A DNA stretch of 64,000 nucleotides, from positions 2,046,001 through 2,110,000 of the forward strand of contig NZ_PDCM01000002.1 of the NCBI RefSeq assembly GCF_008634025.1. The letters are read 5' to 3'. The stretch comes from Streptomyces albofaciens JCM 4342. GTDB taxonomy: Bacteria > Actinomycetota > Actinomycetes > Streptomycetales > Streptomycetaceae. Positions 18,576 to 26,546 of this stretch are shown in pieces (within the stretch, counting starts at the first letter, position 1; each line of letters begins with the position of its first letter). The translations under genes and the position numbers were made by a program. The notes under the pieces were generated by a model, which searched no databases, was not told the origin of the DNA, and saw nothing but the letters and a program-made list of their open reading frames with translations.

Positions 18576-19166
18576 ATGACCGCGGTGCTCTTCGACATGT
18601 TCGGCGTGATCGCCCGGCTCCAGTCCCCGGCCGCCTGTGACCGGCTGGAGAAGACGGCCGGGGTGTCCGGTGACGCCTTTTGGGAGAGTTACTGGCGGCT
18701 TCGGCAGCCCTATGACCGCGGCGACCGGAATGGCGCGCAGTATTGGCGGGAGGTCGCCGAGGCGCTCGGCACACGCTTCGACGAGGAGCGGATCGCGGAA
18801 CTCATCGCCGCGGACGTGGCGAGCTGGAGCCGGGTCGACGGGGAAATGGTGGAGTACGTGGAACGGCTGGCGGACCGCGGCACCACCGTCGGCCTCCTGT
18901 CCAACATTCCGGAGGAACTGGCGGCGCATTACGAGGAACACCAGGGGTGGCTGAAGCGCTTCTCGGTCCTGGCCTTCTCCTGCCGCATCGGCCACGCCAA
19001 GCCGGAGTCCGGCGCGTACACGTGGTGCAGTACGGCCTTCGGCCTGCCGCCCGAGCGCATCCTCTTCGTCGACGACCGGGACGCCAACGTCCGGGCGGCC
19101 GAAGCCCTGGGCATGCGGGGCCATGTGTTCACGTCGCTGGCGGAGTTGCGGCCGGCGTTGGACTGA
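18576..19166 (+). CDS. HAD-superfamily hydrolase
   Basis: A 196-residue subfamily IA HAD phosphatase. Motif I is LFDMFGVIAR, with Met in place of the usual Leu between the Asp nucleophile and the next residue, and Phe-Gly replacing the common Asp-Gly, so the second catalytic Asp is absent. Motif II is LLSNIPEE, motif III GHAKPESGAY and motif IV FVDDRDANV. Loss of the second Asp in motif I is seen in some epoxide-hydrolase-like and non-phosphatase HAD proteins, so activity may differ from a plain phosphatase. GAGGTG precedes the ATG. It is divergently paired with DeoR and probably repressed by it. Confidence 0.88.
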   Translation: MTAVLFDMFGVIARLQSPAACDRLEKTAGVSGDAFWESYWRLRQPYDRGDRNGAQYWREVAEALGTRFDEERIAELIAADVASWSRVDGEMVEYVERLADRGTTVGLLSNIPEELAAHYEEHQGWLKRFSVLAFSCRIGHAKPESGAYTWCSTAFGLPPERILFVDDRDANVRAAEALGMRGHVFTSLAELRPALD

Positions 19167-19276
19167 GTCCGGCGGTACGGGCCGTACATCGATCGGCACG
19201 CGTCGCGCATCGTACGCGTCGTACGTCGGCACGCGTCACGCACCGGCACGCGTCACACATCGGCATGCCCCGCGGA

Positions 19277-19317
19277 TCAGTCGGAACGCTCCCCGGGTCA
19301 GTCGGAACGCTCCCCGG
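19277..19317. repeat. Two tandem copies of a 21-bp repeat
   Basis: TCAGTCGGAACGCTCCCCGG occurs at 19277-19296 and 19298-19317. Just upstream (19195-19260) are several CGGCACGCGTCACGC-type imperfect copies. The area is non-coding. Confidence 0.7.
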
Positions 19318-19360
19318 ATCGGCCGCACGCTCCGCACCACGGCGCGCGCCCTCTCATACC

Positions 19361-19403
19361 GGCGCCGGGGCGGGGGACCTGACACCCCCGCCCCGGCGCC
19401 TTT
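19361..19403 (+). terminator. Very strong hairpin terminator downstream of the HAD gene
   Basis: A perfect 16-bp GC stem (19361-19376 with 19385-19400), an 8-base loop and a short TTT tract. It ends the HAD transcript about 195 bases after its stop. Confidence 0.8.
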
Positions 19404-20070
19404 CCGTCGGAGCGGTCACGGCCCCACGGCCGCCCCCCCGCGCACACACCGCCCTCTCCCCACCCCTCCCTGCCACCTCGCCTGCCCCACCCGTTCCGCA
19501 ACCCCTACGCCCACGCAAACCCCGTTCAAAGCCCCATCAACGATGTTTGAAATTTGCGTAAGGGAGTGAAACAAAGGGCGATCGGTTCCGTACGTCGCGC
19601 CTTCGAGGGTTGTCGAGGGTCCGGTCCGCGTCGGCGACGGAACTGCGCCAACGTCCACTCGTCCGTCCGAGCTGCCGGACAACTCACCTTCCGTGCAGGT
19701 CAACGGCCCGCGCGCCATCGCCCGGACAACGTGCCCCGCACACTCACCTGATGCATTCCAGCCGATTGACAATCGATCAGCCGAAATGAACACGCTCCCT
19801 GTTAGGGTCGATATCGTCAAAGCTTGAAGCGTGCAGGAAAGCGCGATCCACTCGACGTCGCCGAGCGACGTCCCGCCCGAGCGGTGAGACCACTGTCCGG
19901 GCCCGCAGGTGTGCGGCCACGCGCCGACGGCCGCCGGCCGCCCACCTCCACCACTCCATACCCGGCCCTGCGGCGATGCGGCACGCCCGGTGATCCGGTG
20001 ATCCGGCGATCCGGCACCCCACGCCCAGCGGCCCGGCACGCCCGCCATTCCTTCACAAGGAGAACCGTTC
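19404..20070. other. Long intergenic region before the aminotransferase operon
   Basis: No convincing gene is seen. Short frames here lack family features. A TTGACA hexamer at 19766-19771 and the AT-richer stretch 19764-19828 (with GTTAGGGT at 19801) are the best promoter candidates, which would leave a 5' untranslated leader of roughly 240 bases before the ATG at 20071. Confidence 0.4.
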
Positions 20071-21339
20071 ATGGACACCACGAACGTCCGCGATCTGCTC
20101 TACTACCCGGTCAGCGCCCAGAAGATGGTCCGTGGCGAGGGGATCTTCCTGTACGACGAGGACGGCAACGAATATCTCGACTGCGCCTCCGCCACCTTCA
20201 ACTTGAGCCTCGGCTACTCCCACCCGGCCGTGATCGGGGCGATGAAGGAGCAGCTGGACGTGTTCGCCCATCTCACCTCGTCCGTACAGAGCGATCCGAT
20301 CAACGGGCTCGTGCGCCGGCTCGTGGAGGTCTCCCCCGAGAACCTGACCAAGGTGCATCCGAAGGTCTCCGGAGGCTCCACCGCCAATGAGGGCGCCATC
20401 AAGATGGCGCAGCACGCCACCGGGCGCTCGGAGGTCATCTCCCTGTTCCGCAGCCACCTCGGGCAGACGATGATGATGACCTCGATGTCGGGCAACGCCT
20501 TCCGCAAGGAGCCGTTCCCCTCGCTCTTCCCGCGCACCCTCCAGGTGCCGGACCCGTACTGCTTCCGTTGCTTCTACGGGCAGCAGCCGGGCACCTGCGG
20601 GATGATGTGCGTCGACCGCATCGAGGACTTCCTGGAGTACGCCAGCACCGGGCAGGTCGCCGCGATCATCGTCGAGCCGATCTCCGGCAACGGCGGCAAC
20701 ATCGTTCCGCCGGACGGCTATTTCCCGAAGTTACGGGCCTTCTGCGACGAGCACGACATCGTGCTGATCTTCGATGAGATCCAGACCGGCATCGGCCGTA
20801 CGGGGCGGATGTTCGCGGCCCAGCACTTCGACGTGGAGCCCGACGCGATCACCACCGCCAAGGGCCTGGGCGGCTCGGGTGCCCAGGTGGCGGCGATCCT
20901 GACCAACGAGCGGCTGGCGGGGCTGCCGGCCAACCACCACTCCTTCACCTACGGCGCGAACCTGCTGGCGGCCGCGGCGGCCAACGTCACCCTCGACATC
21001 GTCCGGCAGCCGGAGTTCCTGGCCAACGTACGGGCCACCGGCAACTACATCCTCGGCCGGCTCGCGGACATGCGCACCCGCTACCCGGCGATCGTCGATG
21101 TGCGCGGGGTCGGCCTGATGATCGGCTTCGAGATCGCGCACCCCGACGGCAAGCCCGCCGTCAAGCTGACCAACCACCTGGCGAGCGCGGCCGGGCAGCA
21201 CGGCCTGATCCTGCGCACCTCGCGGTACGGCTACGGCAACGTCCTCAAGATCCGTCCGCCGCTGATCCTCACCCTCGACCAGGCGGAGCTGCTGTGCGAC
21301 CGCCTGGAAAGCCTCTTCCGCGCGGAGCTGTCCGCATGA
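20071..21339 (+). CDS. Class III PLP-dependent aminotransferase with a TTA codon
   Basis: A 422-residue fold-type I aminotransferase of the omega-amino/class III group. Cofactor-binding features are VSGGSTANEGAIKMA, FDEIQTGIGRTGRMFA and the Schiff-base Lys K264 in TTAKGLGG. The Cys-rich PYCFRCFYG segment recalls the PNCYRCPFG segment of related enzymes. Leu-221 is encoded by TTA (20731-20733), so efficient translation should need the bldA tRNA. AAGGAGA precedes the ATG. The stop overlaps the ATG of the phosphatase gene, so it leads a three-gene coupled operon. Substrate unknown; an amino-sugar or aminocyclitol ketone is one possibility given its neighbours. Confidence 0.92.
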   Translation: MDTTNVRDLLYYPVSAQKMVRGEGIFLYDEDGNEYLDCASATFNLSLGYSHPAVIGAMKEQLDVFAHLTSSVQSDPINGLVRRLVEVSPENLTKVHPKVSGGSTANEGAIKMAQHATGRSEVISLFRSHLGQTMMMTSMSGNAFRKEPFPSLFPRTLQVPDPYCFRCFYGQQPGTCGMMCVDRIEDFLEYASTGQVAAIIVEPISGNGGNIVPPDGYFPKLRAFCDEHDIVLIFDEIQTGIGRTGRMFAAQHFDVEPDAITTAKGLGGSGAQVAAILTNERLAGLPANHHSFTYGANLLAAAAANVTLDIVRQPEFLANVRATGNYILGRLADMRTRYPAIVDVRGVGLMIGFEIAHPDGKPAVKLTNHLASAAGQHGLILRTSRYGYGNVLKIRPPLILTLDQAELLCDRLESLFRAELSA

Positions 21340-22322
21340 CGAAGACGACGAGGACGACCGGCACGACGGCCATGAAGGACCTGCTGACCGGTCTCGGCCG
21401 GCACGTCCGGGCCGAGCTGACGGCGTACGCCGGCCAAGGCCTGGCCCGGCGGGTGCACGGTGACTCGCCGGGCGGCGACGCCCAGTTCGACGTGGACGAG
21501 GTCGCCGAGCGGGCCGTGCTGGACCACCTGCGCGAGCACGCTCACGTACCGCTCGCGGTCTACACCGAGGACGGTTCGCTGGTCGAGCTGGCGCCCGACC
21601 CGGAGTACGTGCTGGTCGTGGACCCCATCGACGGCACCCGGCCGACCTCGGCGGGCCTGGAGATGGGCATGGTGTCGATCGCGGCGGCGCCGCTGACGGC
21701 GTCCGCGCCCACGCTGGACGATGTCACCGCCGCGCACCTGCTGGAGATCAAGTCCGGCGCCTGGATCTACGGTGACGACGAAGGGCTCTCGTACGGCGGG
21801 TTCCCGCACCCGCTGCCCCGGCTGAGCCGCACCACCGACCCGGCGAAGATGTTCTGGTCGATCGAGTTCAACGGCCACCCGATGCACCTGATGACGGCGG
21901 CCTACGCGCACCTGGTGGACCGGTCCGCCAACACCGGCGGCGTCTTCGTGTTCAACAGCGCCACGTTCTCGATCTCGCGCATCATCACCGGCCAGCTCGA
22001 CGCGTACGTGGACATCGGCAACCGCCTGCTGCGCGACCACCCCGGGACCGAGGCGGCCTTCCGGGAGGCCGGGCGCGGCTCGGTCCTGCACCTGTTCCCG
22101 TACGACATCGCCGCCGCGGTCCGCCTCGCGAAGCTCAGCGGGGTCACCATCACCGACGCGTACGGCGAAGATCTGGGCACCACCGCGCTGCTCGACCTGG
22201 ATCCGATGAACCAGAAGTCGTGCATCGCGGCGGCCACCCCCCAGCTCCACAAGGAACTGCTCGGCGCCATCCGGTGGGACATCCCGGGCGCCGCTCCCAC
22301 GACCTCAGGAGGAACGCGATGA
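21336..22322 (+). CDS. Inositol monophosphatase-family phosphatase
   Basis: A 328-residue member of the IMPase/FBPase superfamily. Metal-binding residues are E78-D79 in YTEDGS and the DPIDGT signature at 96-101. GGDAQFDVDEVAERAV (47-62) resembles the first metal-site helix of archaeal-type fructose bisphosphatase/IMPase proteins. It should dephosphorylate a sugar or cyclitol phosphate. An ATGA overlap couples it to the aminotransferase, and another couples it to the dehydrogenase. The chain is longer than standard IMPase (~260 residues), mainly through an insert around residues 115-150. The natural substrate cannot be read from sequence. Confidence 0.85.
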   Translation: MTKTTRTTGTTAMKDLLTGLGRHVRAELTAYAGQGLARRVHGDSPGGDAQFDVDEVAERAVLDHLREHAHVPLAVYTEDGSLVELAPDPEYVLVVDPIDGTRPTSAGLEMGMVSIAAAPLTASAPTLDDVTAAHLLEIKSGAWIYGDDEGLSYGGFPHPLPRLSRTTDPAKMFWSIEFNGHPMHLMTAAYAHLVDRSANTGGVFVFNSATFSISRIITGQLDAYVDIGNRLLRDHPGTEAAFREAGRGSVLHLFPYDIAAAVRLAKLSGVTITDAYGEDLGTTALLDLDPMNQKSCIAAATPQLHKELLGAIRWDIPGAAPTTSGGTR

Positions 22323-23335
22323 AGGCCCTGGTGCTGACCGAGCGGCGCACGGTGTCGCTGGTCGACCATCCGAAGCCGGCGGCCACGGCACCCGCCGATG
22401 TGGTGGTGCGGGTCGCGCAGACCGGCATCTGCGGGACCGACCGCAGCGTGCTGGTGGGCAAGTTCCCCGCCGAGCCGGGCGTGGTGATGGGGCACGAGGC
22501 GGTCGGTACCGTCGAGGAGGTGGGGTCCGCGGTCACCGCGCACAAGCCGGGCGACCGGGTCGTCGTCAACCCGACGCTGTACTGCGGCAGTTGCGCGTCC
22601 TGTCTGCGCGGGCACTGGGACTTCTGCCTCAACAAGGCCGGTACGGAGGTCGGGCTCGACCTGGACGGCGCGTTCGCCGAGTTCATCCGGCTGCCCGAAC
22701 GGTTCGTCCACGCCGTGCCCGAGGGGATGGACTTCGACCGTGCGGTGGGCGTGGAGCCGCTGGCCTGCGCGCTGAACAACATCGAGGCGGGCCGCCTCCG
22801 GGCCGGCGAGACGGCGGTGATCGTCGGCGGCGGCCCGGTCGGCGTGGTCTGCGCGATGGCGGCCCAGCACCACGGCGCCCGGGTCCTGCTGGCCGAGCCG
22901 GACCCGTACCGGCAGGAACTGTGCCGTGCGGTGTTCGCCGAGGACTTCGGCGGCCGGGTCACCGTGCACACGCCGGACGACCCGCACCTCGCCGGGCGCG
23001 GTGACGTGGTCGTCGACACCGTCGGCAACCTGCTGGAGCCGAGCATGGCGTACGCGGCGATGCGCGGCCGCGTGGTCGTCATGGGCTACAACAGCAACGC
23101 GTCGGCCACCGTCCGGCCGCTGGAGATCCTCCAGCGGGGACTTCACATCATCGGAGCCGGGGACTACAACAGCAGGCTGTTCCCCGAGGCGATCGAGCTG
23201 GCCCGGTGGCTGCCGCTGGAGCGGCTGGTGACCCATCGCTTCCCGCTGGAGCGGCACGAGGAGGCGTTCGCGGCCCTCGCCGCGGCGCCCGGGACCCCGT
23301 ACTCGGCGCTCAAGGTGGTCCTCGTACCGGAGTGA
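22319..23335 (+). CDS. Zinc-dependent alcohol/polyol dehydrogenase
   Basis: A 338-residue medium-chain dehydrogenase. Catalytic zinc ligands are C38 (GICGTD) and H59-E60 (MGHEAVG). Structural zinc cysteines are C89, C92, C95 and C103. The nucleotide-binding VIVGGGPVGVV loop suggests an NAD(P) Rossmann domain. AGGAGG lies directly before the ATG, which overlaps the IMPase stop. Together with the phosphatase and aminotransferase it could convert a hydroxyl of a dephosphorylated sugar or cyclitol to a ketone for transamination; this is an inference from enzyme types only. A 14-bp hairpin follows the stop. Confidence 0.92.
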   Translation: MKALVLTERRTVSLVDHPKPAATAPADVVVRVAQTGICGTDRSVLVGKFPAEPGVVMGHEAVGTVEEVGSAVTAHKPGDRVVVNPTLYCGSCASCLRGHWDFCLNKAGTEVGLDLDGAFAEFIRLPERFVHAVPEGMDFDRAVGVEPLACALNNIEAGRLRAGETAVIVGGGPVGVVCAMAAQHHGARVLLAEPDPYRQELCRAVFAEDFGGRVTVHTPDDPHLAGRGDVVVDTVGNLLEPSMAYAAMRGRVVVMGYNSNASATVRPLEILQRGLHIIGAGDYNSRLFPEAIELARWLPLERLVTHRFPLERHEEAFAALAAAPGTPYSALKVVLVPE

Positions 23336-23344
23336 CCCGCGGCG

Positions 23345-23390
23345 GACGGCCCTTCCGGGCGGCGGAACGGCGCCGGCCGGAAGGGCCGTC
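23345..23390 (+). terminator. Hairpin terminator of the aminotransferase operon
   Basis: A perfect 14-bp inverted repeat (23345-23358 with 23377-23390) with an 18-base loop, starting 9 bases after the dehydrogenase stop. Confidence 0.75.
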
Positions 23391-23428
23391 GCGGCGTTCC
23401 CGTACGGCGGACGGCGTTCCCGTAAGGC

Positions 23429-23497
23429 TTCCGTACCGCTTCCATGTTCCGTACCGCTTCCGTGTTCCGTACCGCTCCCGTGTTCCGTACGGCTGCC
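23429..23497. repeat. 18-bp tandem repeat, almost four copies
   Basis: Unit TTCCGTACCGCTTCCNTG begins at 23429, 23447, 23465 and 23483 (the last partial). It is non-coding and ends 14 bases before the stop of the minus-strand membrane protein gene. Confidence 0.8.
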
Positions 23498-23511
23498 GCT
23501 CCCCGGCCCCG

Positions 23512-23871
23512 TCAGGAGAAGTCAACCGCTGCCAGCACCGGGCCGGCGACGAGAAGGCCGTACTGGATCCAGATGGTGATGCGCCGGGCCCGGTGGCCCG
23601 GGGTGTCGGGGAGGCAGAACGAGACCAGGCCCGCGGCGGGGGACAGCGTCAGCGCCGCCTGAGCCGCGCCCGCCAGTGGCCCGCTCGCCCCGTCGCCGCT
23701 GTACGCCTGGTGGAGGACGATGATCGCGAACAGCACCCACGCGACGGCCAGCAGCGGAAAACCGAGGAGGGCGAAGACCCGGAGGGCCGCCTTGGAGGGC
23801 GCGAACGGGTCGCTCCGCGGCAGATCGGCGGGGGCGGCGGCCGGTGAGGTCGACGGGGCTGGTGTGCTCAT
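23512..23871 (-). CDS. Small membrane protein, unknown function
   Basis: A 119-residue protein not recognised as any family. After a Pro/Ala-rich cytoplasmic N-terminus it has three predicted helices: VFALLGFPLLAVAWVLFAII, a weaker central one (AGAAQAALTLSPAAGLVSF) and ITIWIQYGLLVAGPVLAAV. Hydrophobicity and codon bias support a real gene. The start at 23871 is tentative. It is divergent from the next small gene with only 11 bases between the two start codons, which makes at least one of the starts doubtful. Confidence 0.55.
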   Translation of the reverse strand: MSTPAPSTSPAAAPADLPRSDPFAPSKAALRVFALLGFPLLAVAWVLFAIIVLHQAYSGDGASGPLAGAAQAALTLSPAAGLVSFCLPDTPGHRARRITIWIQYGLLVAGPVLAAVDFS

Positions 23872-23882
23872 GATCGCCAGTC

Positions 23883-24380
23883 TTGCCGCGGCGGGGCGGT
23901 GCGGTATCGGTACGGGTACTCAGGAGGCGATGGGCGCGTACTCAGTCACCGCCCGCCTCCTACGAGGTGCAGGACGGGTACGGCACGTCCCTGGCGGTCG
24001 TCACACGGGCGCCGGCCCGGAGCGACGGCACGGGCCGGACGCGCTGGACGGTCCGGCAGACCGGCCGGGAACCCGCCGTCGGCCTCAAGGGGCGGCTCTT
24101 CTGGTGGTGGGTGTGGTGGCTGATCCTGCCCGTCCAGGTGCTCATCGTGGTCGGCAGCCTGGCGTCGGGCAGCGGTGGCGGTGCCCGGATGCCGCGCCGT
24201 ATCCGGTGGTACGCGGGCGACCGGCGGAGCCCGGTCCTGGACGGGGCGAGCGGTGTGGAGGACTTCGAGCTGGAGGTGCCGGCCGACGGGTGGGGCCCCC
24301 GGGTGACCGCCGCCCTCGTCGCCCTGCTCACCAGTCACGCGGGCCTGCTCGGCACAGCGTGGGACGAGGCGGAGCGGTAA
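23883..24380 (+). CDS. Hypothetical single-span membrane protein
   Basis: A protein of up to 165 residues with one strong membrane segment preceded by Trp residues (GRLFWWWVWWLILPVQVLIVVG), flanked by soluble parts. The C-terminal ~70 residues (VEDFELEVPADGWGPR, then LVALLTSHAGLLG) look like a compact domain. The start is uncertain: 23883 is a TTG codon, and in-frame GTG codons further in, such as near 23967, are alternatives. Codon bias supports translation of the middle and end. Function unknown. Confidence 0.5.
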   Translation: MPRRGGAVSVRVLRRRWARTQSPPASYEVQDGYGTSLAVVTRAPARSDGTGRTRWTVRQTGREPAVGLKGRLFWWWVWWLILPVQVLIVVGSLASGSGGGARMPRRIRWYAGDRRSPVLDGASGVEDFELEVPADGWGPRVTAALVALLTSHAGLLGTAWDEAER

Positions 24381-24521
24381 CGCCGCGCGTCCGGCGGGGC
24401 GCTCGGCCGGCCGCCTTCTCTCCCACCCCCGGCCGGTGAAGACTGCGAACCCACCGGTGCCTCGGCACAAGGCGTCGCCAGCCGGCCCCCGCAGCCGACT
24501 TCTGCCGGCAACCGCTCCCGG

Positions 24522-24538
24522 TTCGCCAAGGTTGCGAA
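24522..24538. promoter_or_regulatory. Inverted repeat upstream of the ScfR/RamB-like gene
   Basis: TTCGC-N7-GCGAA lies 61 bases before the GTG at 24599. RamB-type regulators bind sequences built on a TTTGCAAA-like core and repress their own gene, so autoregulation is possible. The match is weak. Confidence 0.35.
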
Positions 24539-24598
24539 GGTCCGCGACGCCCTGTCGGCCACTAAGGTGTGCCGCGCGGCAGCGACGGAGGGGGCACC

Positions 24599-26005
24599 GT
24601 GAGCAAGATCTACGCCGGGGCGCGGCTGCGCCGGCTGCGGGAGGAGCGGGGGTTCAGCCAGGCCGCGCTGGCCCGCGTACTGGCCATCTCGCCCAGCTAT
24701 CTGAACCAGATGGAGCACGACTCGCGGCCGCTGACCGTGCCCGTACTGTTGCGGCTGACCGAGGCGTTCGGGGTGGACCCGGGGTTCTTCGCCGAGCGGG
24801 ACACCAGCCGGGTGCTGGCCGACCTGCGCGAGGCGCTGGCCGACGAGCTGGCCGCCGCCCGGGTCTCCCCCGCCGACCTGTCCGAACTCGCCTCGCGGCA
24901 GCCCGCCGTGGCCGCCGTCCTGCTGGATCTGGGGCGGCGCAACCGGGCGCTGACCGAGCGGCTGGCGGAGGTGGCGGAGGCGCGGGGCGGCGGGGCCGAC
25001 CCGGCCGCGCCGCTGTCGCCGCACGAGGAGATCCGCGAGTTCTTCTACCGTCGGCAGAACTATCTGCACGAGGCGGACACCGCAGCGGAAGAGCTCGCCG
25101 CCGAACTGGGCATCCGCCCCGGCGAGGTGGGGCGCGCGCTGGCCGCCCGGCTCACCGAGCGGCACGGCGTACGCCTCGTCGACACCCCGGACGGGCCGCT
25201 GCACCACTACGATCCGGCCGCCCGGGTGCTGCGCCTGTCGACGGGGCTGCGTCCCGGCCAGCGGGCCTTCCGCATGGCCACCCAGCTGGCGCTGCTGGAG
25301 GCCGGTGACGAACTGTCGCGGCCCGCCTCGGAGGACTTCGCGGAGGGCTCGGCCACTTGGTCGCTGGCCCGGATCGGCGTGGCCAACTACTTCGCGGCGG
25401 CGCTGGTGCTGCCGTACGGGCCGTTCCACGCCGCGGCGGAGGAAGTGCGGTACGACATCGAGCGGCTGACCGACCGCTTCGGCCTCGGCTACGAGACGGT
25501 ATGCCACCGGCTGAGCACCTTGCAGCGGCCGCGACGGCGCGGGGTGCCGTTCTCGTTCGTACGGGTCGACCGGGCGGGCAACATGTCCAAGCGGCAGTCC
25601 GCCACCGGCTTCCACTTCTCGCGGGCGGGCGGTACGTGCCCGCTGTGGAACGTCTACGAGGCGTTCACCGCGCCCAGCCGCATCCACGTGCAGATCGCGG
25701 CGATGCCGGACGGCCGCCGCTATCTGTGGACGGCGCGTACGGTCACCCGGCACCGGGGCGGCTGGGGCGATCCGGGCAAGACCTTCGCCATCGGCCTGGG
25801 CTGCGAGATCCGGCACGCGTCCCGGCTCGTCTACTCGGACGGGCTGGACCTGGACAACGCCGCCGCGGCCACCCCGATCGGCATGGGCTGCCGGGTCTGC
25901 GAACGGCTGGAGTGCCCGCAGCGGGCCGTGCCGCCGCTCGGCCGGGCGCTGCTCGTCGACGAGAACCGCAGCACGTTCGTGCCGTATCCGGTGCGGGAGG
26001 AGTGA
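24599..26005 (+). CDS. ScfR/RamB-type short-chain fatty acyl transcriptional regulator
   Basis: A 468-residue regulator. An Xre HTH (residues ~5-62, REERGFSQAALARVLAIS) is followed by an IrrE-like DUF955 domain (around 180-330) and a C-terminal DUF2083 region with a cysteine cluster (CEIRHAS, then GCRVCERLECPQR). Members such as Corynebacterium RamB and Mycobacterium homologues control acetate and propionate metabolism. Its place immediately upstream of the valine-catabolic operon, which yields propionyl-CoA, fits that role. The GTG is preceded by GGAGGGGG. The operon with the GGACGTCC palindrome is a likely target; direct control is inference. Confidence 0.9.
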   Translation: MSKIYAGARLRRLREERGFSQAALARVLAISPSYLNQMEHDSRPLTVPVLLRLTEAFGVDPGFFAERDTSRVLADLREALADELAAARVSPADLSELASRQPAVAAVLLDLGRRNRALTERLAEVAEARGGGADPAAPLSPHEEIREFFYRRQNYLHEADTAAEELAAELGIRPGEVGRALAARLTERHGVRLVDTPDGPLHHYDPAARVLRLSTGLRPGQRAFRMATQLALLEAGDELSRPASEDFAEGSATWSLARIGVANYFAAALVLPYGPFHAAAEEVRYDIERLTDRFGLGYETVCHRLSTLQRPRRRGVPFSFVRVDRAGNMSKRQSATGFHFSRAGGTCPLWNVYEAFTAPSRIHVQIAAMPDGRRYLWTARTVTRHRGGWGDPGKTFAIGLGCEIRHASRLVYSDGLDLDNAAAATPIGMGCRVCERLECPQRAVPPLGRALLVDENRSTFVPYPVREE

Positions 26006-26057
26006 GGCCGGCGGCCGGCCCGTACCGGAAGGGCCGACGGCCCGGACCCAACGGCCG

Positions 26058-26102
26058 ACGCCTCGGACGACCGGCGGCCAACGCCTCGGACGACCGGCGG
26101 CC
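26058..26102. repeat. Two tandem copies of a 23-bp repeat
   Basis: The unit ACGCCTCGGACGACCGGCGG continues with CCA; copies begin at 26058 and 26081. It lies in the non-coding stretch between the regulator stop and the operon promoter. Confidence 0.75.
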
Positions 26103-26138
26103 GACGGCCCGGACGCCCGGAAGACCGGCCGGCCGCTC

Positions 26139-26166
26139 TGGACTTACTAGGACGTCCAACTATATG
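26139..26166 (+). promoter_or_regulatory. Promoter with GGACGTCC palindrome before the cobalamin riboswitch
   Basis: TGGACT (26139-26144) and TATATG (26161-26166) are -35/-10-like hexamers 16 bases apart. The palindrome GGACGTCC (26150-26157, in context TAGGACGTCCAA) sits between them where a repressor would compete with polymerase. The predicted start (about 26173) falls just before the aptamer. Confidence 0.6.
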
Positions 26167-26177
26167 TTCGTGGGCAC

Positions 26178-26330
26178 GGCCCGCGGTGCAGGGAAGCCGG
26201 TGCGATTCCGGCGCGGTCCCGCCACTGTGACCGGGGAGTGCGACGCCGAGCAGGACGCCACTGACGCGAACGCGTCGGGAAGGCGGGCGGCGCGCGGTGA
26301 TCCGGAAGCCAGGATACCGGCCGCGGGTGT
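26178..26330 (+). ncRNA. Cobalamin (B12) riboswitch aptamer
   Basis: Hallmarks of the cobalamin family appear in order on the plus strand: GGTGCAGGGAAGCCGGTGCG, GATTCCGGCGCGG, CCCGCCACTGTGACCGGGGA, and the B12 box AAGCCAGGATACCGGCC near 26306-26322. Closing helix P1 can form from CCCGCGG (26180-26186) and CCGCGGG (26321-26327). The aptamer lies ~217 bases upstream of the methylmalonate-semialdehyde dehydrogenase gene on the same strand. No B12 synthesis or uptake gene follows. The sign of regulation is not determined by the sequence. Confidence 0.9.
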
Positions 26331-26367
26331 TTCTTCCGTGTTGTCCACGAGGATGGAGCAGACACGC

Positions 26368-26433
26368 ATGGCACCGGTGCGTACCCACGGCCCAGGTGAT
26401 CCGGCCCGGCCCGCGGCGCCGCCCGCGGACTGA
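26368..26433 (+). CDS. Possible 21-codon leader peptide between riboswitch and mmsA
   Basis: ATG at 26368 has GGAG nine bases upstream and opens a 21-codon frame (MAPVRTHGPGDPARPAAPPAD) ending at TGA 26433. A longer version from ATG 26353 is also possible. It could be translated and coupled to the riboswitch platform. There is no family evidence, and chance cannot be excluded in GC-rich DNA. Confidence 0.3.
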   Translation: MAPVRTHGPGDPARPAAPPAD

Positions 26434-26546
26434 CGGTTCCACGCCTTTCGCGTCCCACGGCCCCGCCGCCCGCCGCGCGCCAACCGCGCCGCTCGCGCGC
26501 CCGGCCGTGCCATCCCCGGGTCCCACCTGACGAGAGCAGGCTCCCC

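Noticed and set aside
19554..19751. 65-residue frame with an AAGGGAG-like upstream sequence in the long intergenic region
   Set aside because: Arg-rich, with no hydrophobic core or family likeness; the third-position bias is not convincing.
23429..23497. CRISPR-like array
   Set aside because: The repeats are contiguous without spacers, so this is a simple tandem repeat.
26178..26330. Riboswitch belonging to the upstream regulator or a cobalt transporter (CbtAB)
   Set aside because: The aptamer is downstream of the regulator stop and reads toward mmsA. The only frame before mmsA is 21-27 codons without a membrane helix.
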